64,000 nt of DNA from Halorubrum cibi (GCF_900182635.1 NZ_FXTD01000003.1:186001-250000); one strand, 5' to 3'; shown: positions 39,624 to 48,560, counted from the stretch's first letter. Translations and numbers: made by a program. The notes: generated by a model from the sequence alone, not told the origin.

Positions 39624-41712
39624 CCCGAATCCCACCGACGATCGGGAGGCACGGAGCGACGAACAGCGCGACGACGCCGCGGGGACCGCCTCCGCGACCG
39701 AGGACGGGGCGGCCGAGGAGAGACGGACCGACGAGGGATCGACCGACGACGGTCCCGAGATCGTCGACGGGCGCACCGTCGAACACCTGATCACCGACCA
39801 CGAGCGCGACATCGCCGCGACCGCGGAGGGGACCGACGCCACGGCCGCCCGGCGGCCCAACCTCGACCTCCCGCGGCTGGAGCTCGGCCGACGCGACTTC
39901 ATGAAGGCCGGGGCCGCGGTGGGCGCGATGACGGGACTCGCGGGCTGTACGAGCGTCCTCTCGGACGAGGGGAACGGCGGAGGCGGCTCCTCGGGCGCGA
40001 GCGGCGAGCACTCGGTCGCCCCGGGCGAACACGACGAGTACTACGGCTTCCTCAGCGGGGGTCACACCGGCGAGATCCGGGTCGTCGGGATCCCCTCGAT
40101 GCGCGAGCTCATGCGGATCCCGGTGTTCCAGGCCGAGAGCGCCCGCGGGTTCGGTCACGACGCGAAGTCGAGCGAGATCCTGGAGGAGGGCGGCGGCTAC
40201 ACGTGGGGTGACACCCACCACCCGCGCGTCTCACAGACCGACAACGACTACGACGGCCGCTGGCTGTTCGTCAACGACAAGGCGAACGGGCGGATGGCCC
40301 GAGTCGACCTCGAGTACTTCGAGACGGACGCGATCACGAACGTCCCCAACAGCCAGGCCGTCCACGGCGCGTGTATGCAGCTTCCCGACACGCAGCTCGT
40401 CTTTGGCGTCGGGGAGTTCCGCGTGCCGATGCCCAACGACGGTCGCGACGTGGACGACCCCGACGCGTACGGCTCCGTCCTCACCGCCATCGACCCCGAG
40501 ACGATGGACGTTGAGTGGCAGGTCGAGGTCGACGGCAACATGGACAACGGCGACGGCGGCAAGGAGGGACGCTGGTTCTTCGCGACCGGCTACAACAGCG
40601 AGGAGGGCGTCACCCAGGGGGAGATGACCCGATCGGACCGCGACTACGTGAAGGCGTTTGACATCCCCGCGATCTGGGACGCCGTCGAGGCCGGGAACTA
40701 CGAGGAGATAAGCGGCGTGCCGGTCGTCGACGGCACCATGGACAGTTCGCTCAACGAGGGCGACCGTCCGGTCGTCCGGTACGTCCCGACGCCGAAGAGC
40801 CCCCACGGGGTCAGCGTCACGCCCGACGGGAACTACGCGATCGCCTCCGGCAAGCTCGACCCGACCTGTACGGTCATCGGCGTCGACGAGATCGCCGAGG
40901 TCGACGACCCGGCGGACGCGATCCTCGGGCAGCCGCGGGTCGGGATGGGGCCGCTCCACACCGCCTACGACGACCGCGGCCACGCGTACACGACGCTGTT
41001 CATCGACTCGCAGGTCGTCAAGTGGGACTACGAGGCGGCGGTGGAGGCCGAGGCCGGCTCCGAGGAGCCGATCGTGGAAAAACACGACGTCCACTACAAC
41101 CCCGGCCACCTCATCGCGAGCGAGTCGTACACGGCGTCGCCGCAGGGCGACTACTTGGTGTCTCTGAACAAGCTCTCGAAGGACCGGTTCCTCCCGGTCG
41201 GCCCGATCCATCCCGAGAACGACCAGATGTTCTACATCGGCGACGACGACGCCGGGATGGAGCTGGTCAAGGACAAGCCGTCGTACCCCGAGCCGCACGA
41301 CGCGAGCATCGTCCACCGGGACAAGATCGAGCCGGCGAAGACGTGGGATCCCGACGACTACGACCTCGATTTCGTCCCCGAGGGCGAGGAGTCCTTCGAG
41401 CGGGTCGACGACAGCACCGTCGAGATCGAGATGTGGGCGCGCCGCAACGAGTACGCCTTCCCCGAGGTCACGGTCCGGGAGGGCGACGAGGTCACGATCC
41501 GGATATCCAACGTCGAGACCACGAGCGACGTGATCCACTCGATCGCGATCCCGGAGTACGACATCAACCTCGCGTTGGCGCCCCAGGACACCCGTGAGGT
41601 GACGTTCACCGCGGACGAGCCCGGCGTGTACTGGGCGTACTGCGCGTACTTCTGTAGCGCGCTCCACCTCGAGATGCGCTCGCGGATCCTCGTGGAGCCG
41701 CGCGACGGCTGA
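39613..41712 (+). CDS. nosZ: Nitrous-oxide reductase
   Basis: Reduces N2O to N2 on the outer face of the membrane, the last step of denitrification. The 699-aa protein has all seven CuZ histidine motifs: DTHHP, AVHGAC, SPHGVS, GPLHT, NPGHL and EPHDA. The CuA domain near the C-terminus has DVIHSI and CAYFCSALHLEM (Cys, Cys, His, Met). Where well-studied bacterial enzymes have Trp between the cysteines, this one has Tyr. A Tat signal (GRRDFMKAG, RR at 93-94) with lipobox GLAGC (C112) is unusually preceded by about 90 acidic residues. So it is probably a membrane-anchored lipoprotein. Confidence 0.96.
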   Translation: MTTDPNPTDDREARSDEQRDDAAGTASATEDGAAEERRTDEGSTDDGPEIVDGRTVEHLITDHERDIAATAEGTDATAARRPNLDLPRLELGRRDFMKAGAAVGAMTGLAGCTSVLSDEGNGGGGSSGASGEHSVAPGEHDEYYGFLSGGHTGEIRVVGIPSMRELMRIPVFQAESARGFGHDAKSSEILEEGGGYTWGDTHHPRVSQTDNDYDGRWLFVNDKANGRMARVDLEYFETDAITNVPNSQAVHGACMQLPDTQLVFGVGEFRVPMPNDGRDVDDPDAYGSVLTAIDPETMDVEWQVEVDGNMDNGDGGKEGRWFFATGYNSEEGVTQGEMTRSDRDYVKAFDIPAIWDAVEAGNYEEISGVPVVDGTMDSSLNEGDRPVVRYVPTPKSPHGVSVTPDGNYAIASGKLDPTCTVIGVDEIAEVDDPADAILGQPRVGMGPLHTAYDDRGHAYTTLFIDSQVVKWDYEAAVEAEAGSEEPIVEKHDVHYNPGHLIASESYTASPQGDYLVSLNKLSKDRFLPVGPIHPENDQMFYIGDDDAGMELVKDKPSYPEPHDASIVHRDKIEPAKTWDPDDYDLDFVPEGEESFERVDDSTVEIEMWARRNEYAFPEVTVREGDEVTIRISNVETTSDVIHSIAIPEYDINLALAPQDTREVTFTADEPGVYWAYCAYFCSALHLEMRSRILVEPRDG

Positions 41713-41755
41713 GGCGCCGACCGACGAACCGCCGGGCCGCCGGACGCGGCCGTCA

Positions 41756-41773
41756 CCCGCCCCCACCCAACCC
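41756..41773 (-). other. Potential G-quadruplex in the nosZ downstream spacer
   Basis: The plus strand has C runs at 41756-41758, 41760-41764, 41766-41768 and 41771-41773, with a further one at 41781-41783. The minus strand therefore carries four G runs of three or more with loops of only 1-2 nt, a classic G-quadruplex pattern. It sits 16 nt upstream of the next ATG. Confidence 0.5.
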
Positions 41774-41788
41774 AACCTCACCCACGCC

Positions 41789-42604
41789 ATGACAGCCCCA
41801 CTCGACCGACTCACGGAACTCAGACGGGCGCTGCCCGTGACGGCGGCGGCGATGTTCGTCGTCGCGCTGACGGTGCCCGTCTGGCGGATCGCCTTCGAAG
41901 CGCCCCAGTACCCCGACGGGTTGCTCGTCACGCTGTACGCGTACCCGCGGCTCGGCGGCGACTTCGCGGAGGTACAGGCGCTCAACCACTACGTCGGGTT
42001 CTACTACCCGGACCCGGTGTTCGTCGACCCGAACTACGCGGTCCACCCGGACGCGATCGCCGCCCCGGAGTGGATCCTGGGGCCGATCGTGTTCCTCGCG
42101 GTGGCGGCCGCGGGCGTGTTCGTCGCGGTCGCGCCCACGGAGCGGAAGCTCCGGCTCGGGCTGTTCGGCCAACTGATCGGGGCCACGGTCGCGTTCGTCG
42201 GCACGTTCGCGATCGTCCAGTACCGGCTCCACCAGGCCGGCCACGCGCTCGGTGAGAGCGCACCGGTCGTCGGCGTCGCGGAGTTCACCCCGCCGCTTCT
42301 GGGCGGCTACCGGATCGCCAACATCAGCGGCGTGGCGTGGTTCGGCCCCGGCGGCTACCTCGCCGGAGCGGGGTTCCTGCTGCTCGTGGTCGCGTTCCTG
42401 TTGCGGGACTCGCGGATCACGGTCGGCGAGGCCCTCGGCGCGCTCCGGGAGCGGCTCGGGGGTCGCGACGCCGACGAGTCGGATCGGGACCCGGCCGCGG
42501 CGGGGTCGGATCGGGATCCGGCCGCGGCCGATTCGGAGGGGGACCCGACCGTGGCGGAGTCGGATCGACGGCCGACCGCCGAGGACCCGCGGACGGAGGT
42601 GTGA
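41789..42604 (+). CDS. Nos-cluster membrane protein of unknown function
   Basis: A 271-aa protein with about four or five membrane helices (near 18-34, 92-112, 122-143, 183-206). It begins RALPVTAAAMFVVALTVPVWRIAFEAPQYPDGLLVTLYAYPRLGGD, with a tyrosine/proline-rich external loop (ALNHYVGFYYPDPVFVD) and histidines that could bind copper or heme. The C-terminal tail is a hydrophilic repeat (SDRDPAAAGSDRDPAAADSE), unlikely to fold. Proteins like this lie between nosZ and nosD in some archaeal and clade II bacterial clusters; they are thought to help electron delivery or assembly. That role is inference. Confidence 0.72.
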   Translation: MTAPLDRLTELRRALPVTAAAMFVVALTVPVWRIAFEAPQYPDGLLVTLYAYPRLGGDFAEVQALNHYVGFYYPDPVFVDPNYAVHPDAIAAPEWILGPIVFLAVAAAGVFVAVAPTERKLRLGLFGQLIGATVAFVGTFAIVQYRLHQAGHALGESAPVVGVAEFTPPLLGGYRIANISGVAWFGPGGYLAGAGFLLLVVAFLLRDSRITVGEALGALRERLGGRDADESDRDPAAAGSDRDPAAADSEGDPTVAESDRRPTAEDPRTEV

Positions 42605-42608
42605 CCCG

Positions 42609-44180
42609 ATGAGCCGTCTCCCGTCTCCCGGCGCGCTCGTTCCGGCACGTGCGGTGTTCCTCGCGGCCGCGATCGTCCTCGCGGCCGTCCTCGGCGGGGC
42701 CGTCGCCGCCGTCGAGGGCGGGACGGAGGCGGGAGCTGGAACCGACAGCGGCGTCGACGGGAGCGGCTCGATCGACGCGGTGAACGCCACCGGCGACGCC
42801 GTCGTCGACGTCTCCGACTACGACCCCGACCGACCGACTGAACCCGGCGTCGCCAGGGTCGTGAGCGACGGGGACGCCACGGCCGGGAACGCGTCATCGG
42901 ATGATGGCGCTGCCGGGGGCGACGCCGAGACGTACGACGACCTCGCCGACGCCGTCGACGCCGCGGAGGCGGGCGACGTCGTCGAGGTGTCGGGCGTCCT
43001 CGAGCCCGCCGATCCCGTCGTCGTCGACGCGCGGAACGTGACGATCCGCGGCGGGGGGGCCGAGGCCGCGATGATCGACGGCGGCGGCGACGACACCGTC
43101 GTCTCGGTCCGCGCCCCGAACGTCACGGTCGAGGGGCTCCGGATCCACGATTCCGGCGAGGACCTCGAGTCGGAGGACGCGGGCGTCTTCCTCGCCGAGA
43201 ACGCGGACGGGGCGGTCCTCGCCGACCTGTACCTCTCCGACGTCGCCTTCGGCGTCTGGGTGAACGGCGCGGACGCCGTCACCGTGCGGGACTCCCGGAT
43301 CGAGGGGACGGAGGACCCGAGCTTCGTCGACCGCGGCAACGGGATCAACCTCTGGGAGACGACCGGATCCGAGATCCGGAACAACGAGATCACCGGGGTC
43401 CGCGACGGGATCTACTTCTCGTGGGCGTCGAACGTCGAGACCACGGGGAACACGCTGTGGGACCTTCGGTACGGCGTCCACTACATGTACTCGGACGACA
43501 ACCGCCTCGCGGACAACGTCGCCGTCGGCAACGACGTGGGGTACGCGCTGATGGTGAGCGAGGGCGTCGAGGCCGTGAACAACACCGCGGTCGCGAACCG
43601 CGGGAAGAGCGGCCACGGGATCCTGCTCAAGGAGATCGAGGACAGCGTCGTCAGCGACAACGACCTCGTCGCCAACGACCGGGGGCTCTTCCTCTACAAC
43701 GCCCAGCACAACGAGGTCCGCGGGAACCTCGTCTACGCGAACGGGGTCGGCGTCCACCACAGCGCCGACACCCAGGGGACGGCGGTCGTCGGCAACGACT
43801 TCGTCGACAACGGGGAGCAGGTGCTGACGACGACTCGCGAGCTGCTGGCGTGGAACGGGACGACCCGCGGCAACCACTGGTCCGACGCCCGCGTGGCCGA
43901 CAGCGACGGCGACGGCGTCGGCGAGGCCAGACACCGGCCGGCCGGCGCGGCCGAGCGGCTGGTCCAGGAGCACCCGACCGCCGCCGTCTTCGCGACCGGC
44001 CCGGCCTTCGACGCGATCCGGCTGGTCGAGAGCCGGTTCCCCGTCGTCGAGACCGCGGGCGTGGTCGACCACCGCCCGCTGGCCACGCCGAGCCACGACC
44101 TCGAGTCGTATCGCCCGTACGCCGCGGCCGTCGACCCGGCCGTGGAGTACGACGACGACCCCGGAGACGAACACCACTGA
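42609..44180 (+). CDS. nosD: NosD, copper-site maturation protein
   Basis: Periplasmic-side beta-helix protein needed, with NosF and NosY, for building the CuZ centre of NosZ. The 523-aa protein has an N-terminal signal (VFLAAAIVLAAVLGGAVAAV) and a low-complexity Gly/Asp linker. A right-handed beta-helix follows with many CASH-type repeats: NVTIRGGG, NVTVEGLRIHDSG, DAVTVRDSRIEG, GSEIRNNEITG, NVETTGNTL, NRLADNVAVGND, EAVNNTAVANR and others up to about residue 420. It begins 4 nt after the upstream gene and ends 2 nt before nosF. Confidence 0.92.
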   Translation: MSRLPSPGALVPARAVFLAAAIVLAAVLGGAVAAVEGGTEAGAGTDSGVDGSGSIDAVNATGDAVVDVSDYDPDRPTEPGVARVVSDGDATAGNASSDDGAAGGDAETYDDLADAVDAAEAGDVVEVSGVLEPADPVVVDARNVTIRGGGAEAAMIDGGGDDTVVSVRAPNVTVEGLRIHDSGEDLESEDAGVFLAENADGAVLADLYLSDVAFGVWVNGADAVTVRDSRIEGTEDPSFVDRGNGINLWETTGSEIRNNEITGVRDGIYFSWASNVETTGNTLWDLRYGVHYMYSDDNRLADNVAVGNDVGYALMVSEGVEAVNNTAVANRGKSGHGILLKEIEDSVVSDNDLVANDRGLFLYNAQHNEVRGNLVYANGVGVHHSADTQGTAVVGNDFVDNGEQVLTTTRELLAWNGTTRGNHWSDARVADSDGDGVGEARHRPAGAAERLVQEHPTAAVFATGPAFDAIRLVESRFPVVETAGVVDHRPLATPSHDLESYRPYAAAVDPAVEYDDDPGDEHH

Positions 44181-44182
44181 CC

Positions 44183-44920
44183 ATGCGAATCGACATCACC
44201 GACGTCCACAGACGGTACGGCGACCTCGAGGCCCTCGCCGGGGTCGACTTCACGGTCGAGCCCGGCGACGCGTACGGCCTCGTCGGCACCAACGGCGCGG
44301 GCAAGTCCACCCTGTTCCGGCTGATCGCCGGCCACGAGCGACCCGACGCGGGTCGCGTCGAGGTCGGCGGCCGCGATGCCGCGGCGGCCGGCTGGCGGGT
44401 CCGCGAGGAGATCGGTTTCCTCCCGGAGGACCCCGGCTTCCCGCCCGGCGAGACGGGCCGCGAGACGCTGGCGTTCCACGCCGACGTCCGCGGGATCGGG
44501 TCCGGTCCCGACGACGCGGCGGCCCGGATCGAGGGCGCGGCCGCGACGGTCGGGCTCGCGGATGCGATCGACCGACCCATCGGGGGATACTCGAAGGGAA
44601 TGCGCCGGCGGCTCGGGCTGGCGGCCGCCCTGTTGGCGAACCCCTCGGTGCTGCTCCTCGACGAGCCGACCGCGGGACTCGACCCGAACGGCGTGGCGGC
44701 GCTCAGGGAGGTCCTGACCCGCGTCCGCGACGAGACGAACGCGACACTCCTGCTCGCGTCGCACGCGCTCCGGGAGGTCGAGCGCGTCTGTGATCGCGTC
44801 GGCGTCGTCGACGGCGGCCGGCTCCTCGCGGAGGGGAGGCCCGACGAACTCGCCGACGGCCACGAGGACGGGCTCGAGGGCGCGTTCGTCTCCCTCACCG
44901 GGGGTGGTCGCGATGCCTGA
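44183..44920 (+). CDS. nosF: NosF, ABC transporter ATPase
   Basis: ATP-binding subunit of the NosFY transporter. The 245-aa protein has Walker A GTNGAGKST (about residues 34-42), Q-loop LPEDPG, signature GGYSKGMRRRLGLA, Walker B VLLLDEPTAGLDPNG and switch SHALREVERVC. It is a short DrrA/CcmA-type subunit. It overlaps the nosY start by 8 nt. NosF with NosY and NosD supplies a sulphur- or copper-related component for the CuZ centre of NosZ. Confidence 0.93.
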   Translation: MRIDITDVHRRYGDLEALAGVDFTVEPGDAYGLVGTNGAGKSTLFRLIAGHERPDAGRVEVGGRDAAAAGWRVREEIGFLPEDPGFPPGETGRETLAFHADVRGIGSGPDDAAARIEGAAATVGLADAIDRPIGGYSKGMRRRLGLAAALLANPSVLLLDEPTAGLDPNGVAALREVLTRVRDETNATLLLASHALREVERVCDRVGVVDGGRLLAEGRPDELADGHEDGLEGAFVSLTGGGRDA

Positions 44921-45920
44921 GCCCGGCGAGGACGGAGAGCGCGACGGCGAGGAGCCGGACCAGAGGAGCACGGACGACGAGCCGGACGAGGGCGTCCCCG
45001 ACGGCGGCGTCGCCGTCGACGACGTGTCGACGGCCGAGGCGCCGCGTGCGGCCGAGCCGACCGCGACCGCGGAGGGCCGGAACGCGTCCTCCCTCGGCCG
45101 CCTCGTCGGCGGACTCCCGCGCCCGGGGACCGTCGTCCGTCTCGCGCGGCGGGAGGCCCGGCTCACGGTCCGCCGCGGCTGGGCGCTCGGGCTGACGGTC
45201 CTGCTCGCCGTCTTCGCCGTCCTGCTGGCGACGTTCAGCGGGTCGAGCGTCGCGCCGAGCGGGTACGACCCCGTGGTCGCGAGCTACGTCGAGCTGGCGA
45301 CGTACCTCGTGCCGCTCGCCGCGCTGGCGTTCGGCCACGGCGCGGTCGTGGGCGCGGCCGAGCGCGGGCGGCTCGGCGTCCTCCTGACGCTGCCGGTCTC
45401 GCGCGCGGAGACCGCCCTCGGGATCCTCGCCGGGCGGGCGGCCGTCCTCTCGAGCGCCGTCGTCCTCGGCTTCGGCGGCCCGGGGCTGCTCCTGTTGCGC
45501 GAGTTCGGGCTGGCGGGGTGGCCGACGTTCGCGGGGTTCCTGCTCGCGACCGTCGCGGTCGCGGTCGCGCTCCTCGGGGTCGGCGTGGCGATCTCCGCGC
45601 TCGCGCCCACCTCGACGTTCGCGCTGGCGGGTTCGCTCCTCGTCTGGGTGTGGACCGCGCTCGTCCACGACCTGCTCGCGCTCGGCGTGCTCTCGGCGTT
45701 CGGGGGGGCCGGCGAGTTCGTCGCCGCCATGATCGTCTCGAACCCGGTCGCGACGTACCGCCTGCTCGCGCTCGCGCCCACGGACGCCGCGAGCGCCGGC
45801 CTCGCGGCCGCGCTCAACGGCAGCGGCCTCTCGATCGGACTCCTCCTCGCGTCGCTCCTCGCGTGGGTCGCGGTCGCCGGCGTCGTCGCCGCGGTCGCGC
45901 TCCGGCGGAAACGGATCTGA
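44913..45920 (+). CDS. nosY: NosY, ABC transporter permease
   Basis: Membrane subunit of the Nos maturation transporter, 335 aa. The first 70 residues are a hydrophilic acidic extension; the rest has about six helices, with WALGLTVLLAVFAVLLATF first and a Gly/Ala-rich last helix ending in a basic RRKRI. AAERGRLGVLLTLPVSRAETALGILAGR is the typical loop of ABC-2 type permeases. It is the last gene of the cluster; neither nosL nor nosR is seen nearby. Confidence 0.9.
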   Translation: MPEPGEDGERDGEEPDQRSTDDEPDEGVPDGGVAVDDVSTAEAPRAAEPTATAEGRNASSLGRLVGGLPRPGTVVRLARREARLTVRRGWALGLTVLLAVFAVLLATFSGSSVAPSGYDPVVASYVELATYLVPLAALAFGHGAVVGAAERGRLGVLLTLPVSRAETALGILAGRAAVLSSAVVLGFGGPGLLLLREFGLAGWPTFAGFLLATVAVAVALLGVGVAISALAPTSTFALAGSLLVWVWTALVHDLLALGVLSAFGGAGEFVAAMIVSNPVATYRLLALAPTDAASAGLAAALNGSGLSIGLLLASLLAWVAVAGVVAAVALRRKRI

Positions 45921-45993
45921 GTCGGCGGTGTCCTCGAAGCCGGACCCGGACTCGGACCTCGAATTCCAGACCTCAGAGCCCGGTTACACCGAG

Positions 45994-46674
45994 TCAGGCG
46001 GCGATTCCGGGAACCGACGTGAGAAGCAGGTAGCCGAAGGCAGCGATGAGGGTCCCGCCGAGCGCGATGCTTCCCGCGGATCGACCGAACATCCGCGCGA
46101 CGGTCTCCAGTTCGCCCCCGTTCGTGATCCGGAACGTCGGGGTCTCCTCGCCGTCGCCGACGTACGCCCGCTCGTCACCGAGGTCGACGTCCGTCTCGAC
46201 CGCGGGGACCTTCTGTCCGATGACGTGGACTCCGTCGCCGGGATCGATGCGGCTCTCGGTCTTCTTCACGTCCCCGACGTGGCTGCTGTACTCGGTGTCC
46301 AACCCGAGCGTCGCGGCGGCCGGATCGACGGGTATCGATCCGGTGTCGTCGGAGACGAGGAACGGAACCGAGTCGCCTCCGGAGTCGACGGTCCGCCACT
46401 CCGTCTCGTACTCACCGTCCTCGTTCCGCTCCCGCTTCTCTCGTTTCTTCGAGTAGCTGTACGCCAGACACTCGGCCTCGTCGTACGGCGACTGGAGTGT
46501 ACCCGACAGCGGTTCCGCCGTTCCTTCGATCTCTATCGTCCCGTCCGCGAGACGGGCCTCCTCGATCGGGATCGGATCGCTCGCCCACACCGCGATCGTC
46601 CGCCTGATCCCGTTGACTCCCCAGACCACGAGGTAGACGCCGACCAGCGCCGCGACGCCGGCGAGCGCCAACAC
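45994..46674 (-). CDS. GIDE-domain-like membrane protein
   Basis: A 226-aa protein with an N-terminal helix (VLALAGVAALVGVYLVVWGV), a central soluble beta-rich domain and a C-terminal helix (about 200-222). The central part reads TIEIEGTAEPLSGTLQSPYDEAECLAYSYS, then VPFLVSDDTGSIPVDP and RIDPGDGVHVIGQK, the pattern of the GIDE family, found in E3-like membrane proteins and in prokaryotic homologues of unknown role. The start is GTG at 46674. It is convergent with nosY. Confidence 0.75.
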   Translation of the reverse strand: MLALAGVAALVGVYLVVWGVNGIRRTIAVWASDPIPIEEARLADGTIEIEGTAEPLSGTLQSPYDEAECLAYSYSKKREKRERNEDGEYETEWRTVDSGGDSVPFLVSDDTGSIPVDPAAATLGLDTEYSSHVGDVKKTESRIDPGDGVHVIGQKVPAVETDVDLGDERAYVGDGEETPTFRITNGGELETVARMFGRSAGSIALGGTLIAAFGYLLLTSVPGIAA

Positions 46675-46793
46675 GAGCGTTTCCTCCGTTACCGGACCGA
46701 TGACAGTGGATACGAGCGAACACCCGCCGTTCCGATGTTCGTGTCAAATAATCAATCTTTCGGGCACGCGTCGACCGCTCTGGGTTTCTCCCG

Positions 46794-47936
46794 TCAGTCC
46801 CGCTCCTCGAGGAACCGCGCGATCCGGTCCGTGGCCTCCTTGAGCTCGCGCATCGAGGTCGCATACGACACCCGGAGGTGGCCCTCGCCGCCCGCGCCGA
46901 AGACGGAACCGGGCACGACCGCGACCCCCTCCGCCTCCAGCAGCGCCTCGGCGAACGCCTCGTCGTCGCCGCCGCACTCCGGGAACGCGTAGAACGCCCC
47001 GCCGGGCTCGAACGTGTCGAGGCCCATCGCGTTGAACCGGGAGACGACGAGCCGACGGCGTCGGTTGTACTCCTCGACCATCTCCGTCACCTCGTCGTCG
47101 CAGCTCCGGAGCGCCTCCAGGGCGGCGATCTGGGCGGTCGTCGGCGCGGAGAGCATGGTGTACTGATGGATCCGGTTCATCGCGTCGATCACGTCTGCCG
47201 GGCCGAGCGCGTACCCCAGCCGGAGCCCCGTCATCGCGTACGCCTTCGAGAAGCCGTTGACGACGACAGTGCGCTCGCGCATTCCCGGTTGGGTGGCGAT
47301 CGAGGCGTGATCCCCGCGGTAGGTGAGCGCCGAGTAGATCTCGTCGGCAACGACCCGGAGGTCGTTCTCGCGGCAGAAGGTCGCCACCTCGGCCAGCTGC
47401 GCGTCGGTCATCGTCGCGCCGGTCGGGTTGTTCGGGTAACAGAGGACGAGCAGGTCGGCCTCACCCGCGCCGGCCGCCTCGAGCCGATCGGGAGTGAGCG
47501 CGAAGTCGTCCACGGCGCGCGTCGGGACCGACAGCGGCTCGCCACCGGCGAGCTCGACGCCCGGCGCGTACGAGATGTAGGAGGGCTCGTGGATCGCCAC
47601 GACGTCGCCGGGGTCGACGAGCGTGCGGAACGCCAGATCGACCGCCTCGCTCGCGCCCGTCGTGACGAGGATCTCCTCGCCCGGATCGTACGACTGGTCG
47701 TACCGCTCGTGGTGGACGGCGATCGCCTCGCGAAGCTCCACGGTCCCGCGGTTGGCGGTGTAGGAGGTTCGTCCGCGTTCGAGCCCGTCGATCGCGGCGT
47801 TGCGCGCGGCCCACGGCGCGGAGAAGTCGGGCTCGCCGACGCCGAGCGAGATGACGTCGTCGCGGGCCTCCGCCAGCTCGAAGAACTTCCGGATCCCGGA
47901 CTCGGGGAGCTCGCGGGCGCGATCGGCCGTCCTCAT
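46794..47936 (-). CDS. Class I/II PLP-dependent aminotransferase
   Basis: A 380-aa fold-type I aminotransferase. Landmarks: SLGVGEPDFSAPWAARNAA, LCYPNNPTGATM, VADEIYSALTY, the PLP lysine in NGFSKAYAMTGLRLGYA and LRVSYATSM. It is in the same fold family as the enzyme at 11205 but a distinct gene. Its ATG overlaps the stop of the Lrp regulator by ATGA, so regulator and enzyme are translated together; the regulator may sense an amino acid used by the enzyme. Confidence 0.88.
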   Translation of the reverse strand: MRTADRARELPESGIRKFFELAEARDDVISLGVGEPDFSAPWAARNAAIDGLERGRTSYTANRGTVELREAIAVHHERYDQSYDPGEEILVTTGASEAVDLAFRTLVDPGDVVAIHEPSYISYAPGVELAGGEPLSVPTRAVDDFALTPDRLEAAGAGEADLLVLCYPNNPTGATMTDAQLAEVATFCRENDLRVVADEIYSALTYRGDHASIATQPGMRERTVVVNGFSKAYAMTGLRLGYALGPADVIDAMNRIHQYTMLSAPTTAQIAALEALRSCDDEVTEMVEEYNRRRRLVVSRFNAMGLDTFEPGGAFYAFPECGGDDEAFAEALLEAEGVAVVPGSVFGAGGEGHLRVSYATSMRELKEATDRIARFLEERD

Positions 47937-48421
47937 GGCGAGACGGAGAGCCGGTCGTCGTCGTCGCCGTCGGCGAAGCGGACCCCGCCGTCCTTGTACG
48001 TCTCCATGATGTAGTGGGTGACCGTCTGGGTGACCTCCGGCATCGGCGCGACCTGCTCGGAGATGAACCGCGAGACGTCGTCCATCGAGCCGCCGAGCAC
48101 CTCGACGGCGAAGTCGTAGTCGCCGGAGACGAGGTGGAGGGCGTCGACCGCGGGGAACTTCGCGATCCGGTCCGCGACCTCCTCGTAGCCCGTCTCGCGG
48201 TCGAGCGCCACGTTGATCTCGACGAGCGCGCGGATCTTCCCGTCTTCCGTGCGGTCCCAGTCCACGACGGCCTGGTAGCCGTGGACCACGCCGTCGGCCT
48301 CCAGCGACGCGATGGCCGCCTCAACCCCCTCCGCGTCGAGGCCCGTCTGGGCCGCGATGTCCTCGATGTCCTCGCGAGCGTTCCGCGCCAACACGTCGAG
48401 TACCTCGCGCTCTGCTTCCAT
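47933..48421 (-). CDS. Lrp/AsnC family transcriptional regulator
   Basis: A 162-aa regulator with an N-terminal HTH (VLDVLARNAREDIEDIAAQTGLDAEGVEAAIASLEADGVVHGYQAVV) and a C-terminal RAM/ACT-like ligand domain (IRALVEINVALDRET onward, LVSGDYDFAVEVLGGSMDDVSRFI). The tail is acidic. A TATA element lies 28 nt upstream of the ATG. It overlaps the aminotransferase gene by 4 nt; the coupling strongly suggests local control of amino-acid metabolism. Confidence 0.93.
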   Translation of the reverse strand: MEAEREVLDVLARNAREDIEDIAAQTGLDAEGVEAAIASLEADGVVHGYQAVVDWDRTEDGKIRALVEINVALDRETGYEEVADRIAKFPAVDALHLVSGDYDFAVEVLGGSMDDVSRFISEQVAPMPEVTQTVTHYIMETYKDGGVRFADGDDDDRLSVSP

Positions 48422-48444
48422 ACCGACACGTGAGGTGGTGAGGG

Positions 48445-48452
48445 TTTGAATA
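48445..48452 (-). promoter_or_regulatory. TATA element for the Lrp-aminotransferase operon
   Basis: Reads TATTCAAA on the minus strand, centred about 28 nt upstream of the start codon at 48421. Confidence 0.55.
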
Positions 48453-48560
48453 TGGCGACGCACGCAAGCGTCCCCGGGAAGGCGCGACTGCGTTCGCCCC
48501 GCTCGTCGTCTCGGTCGCCGCGATTCGCTCCCGGTTCCGCCGGGTCGCGGGTCGGTGAGT

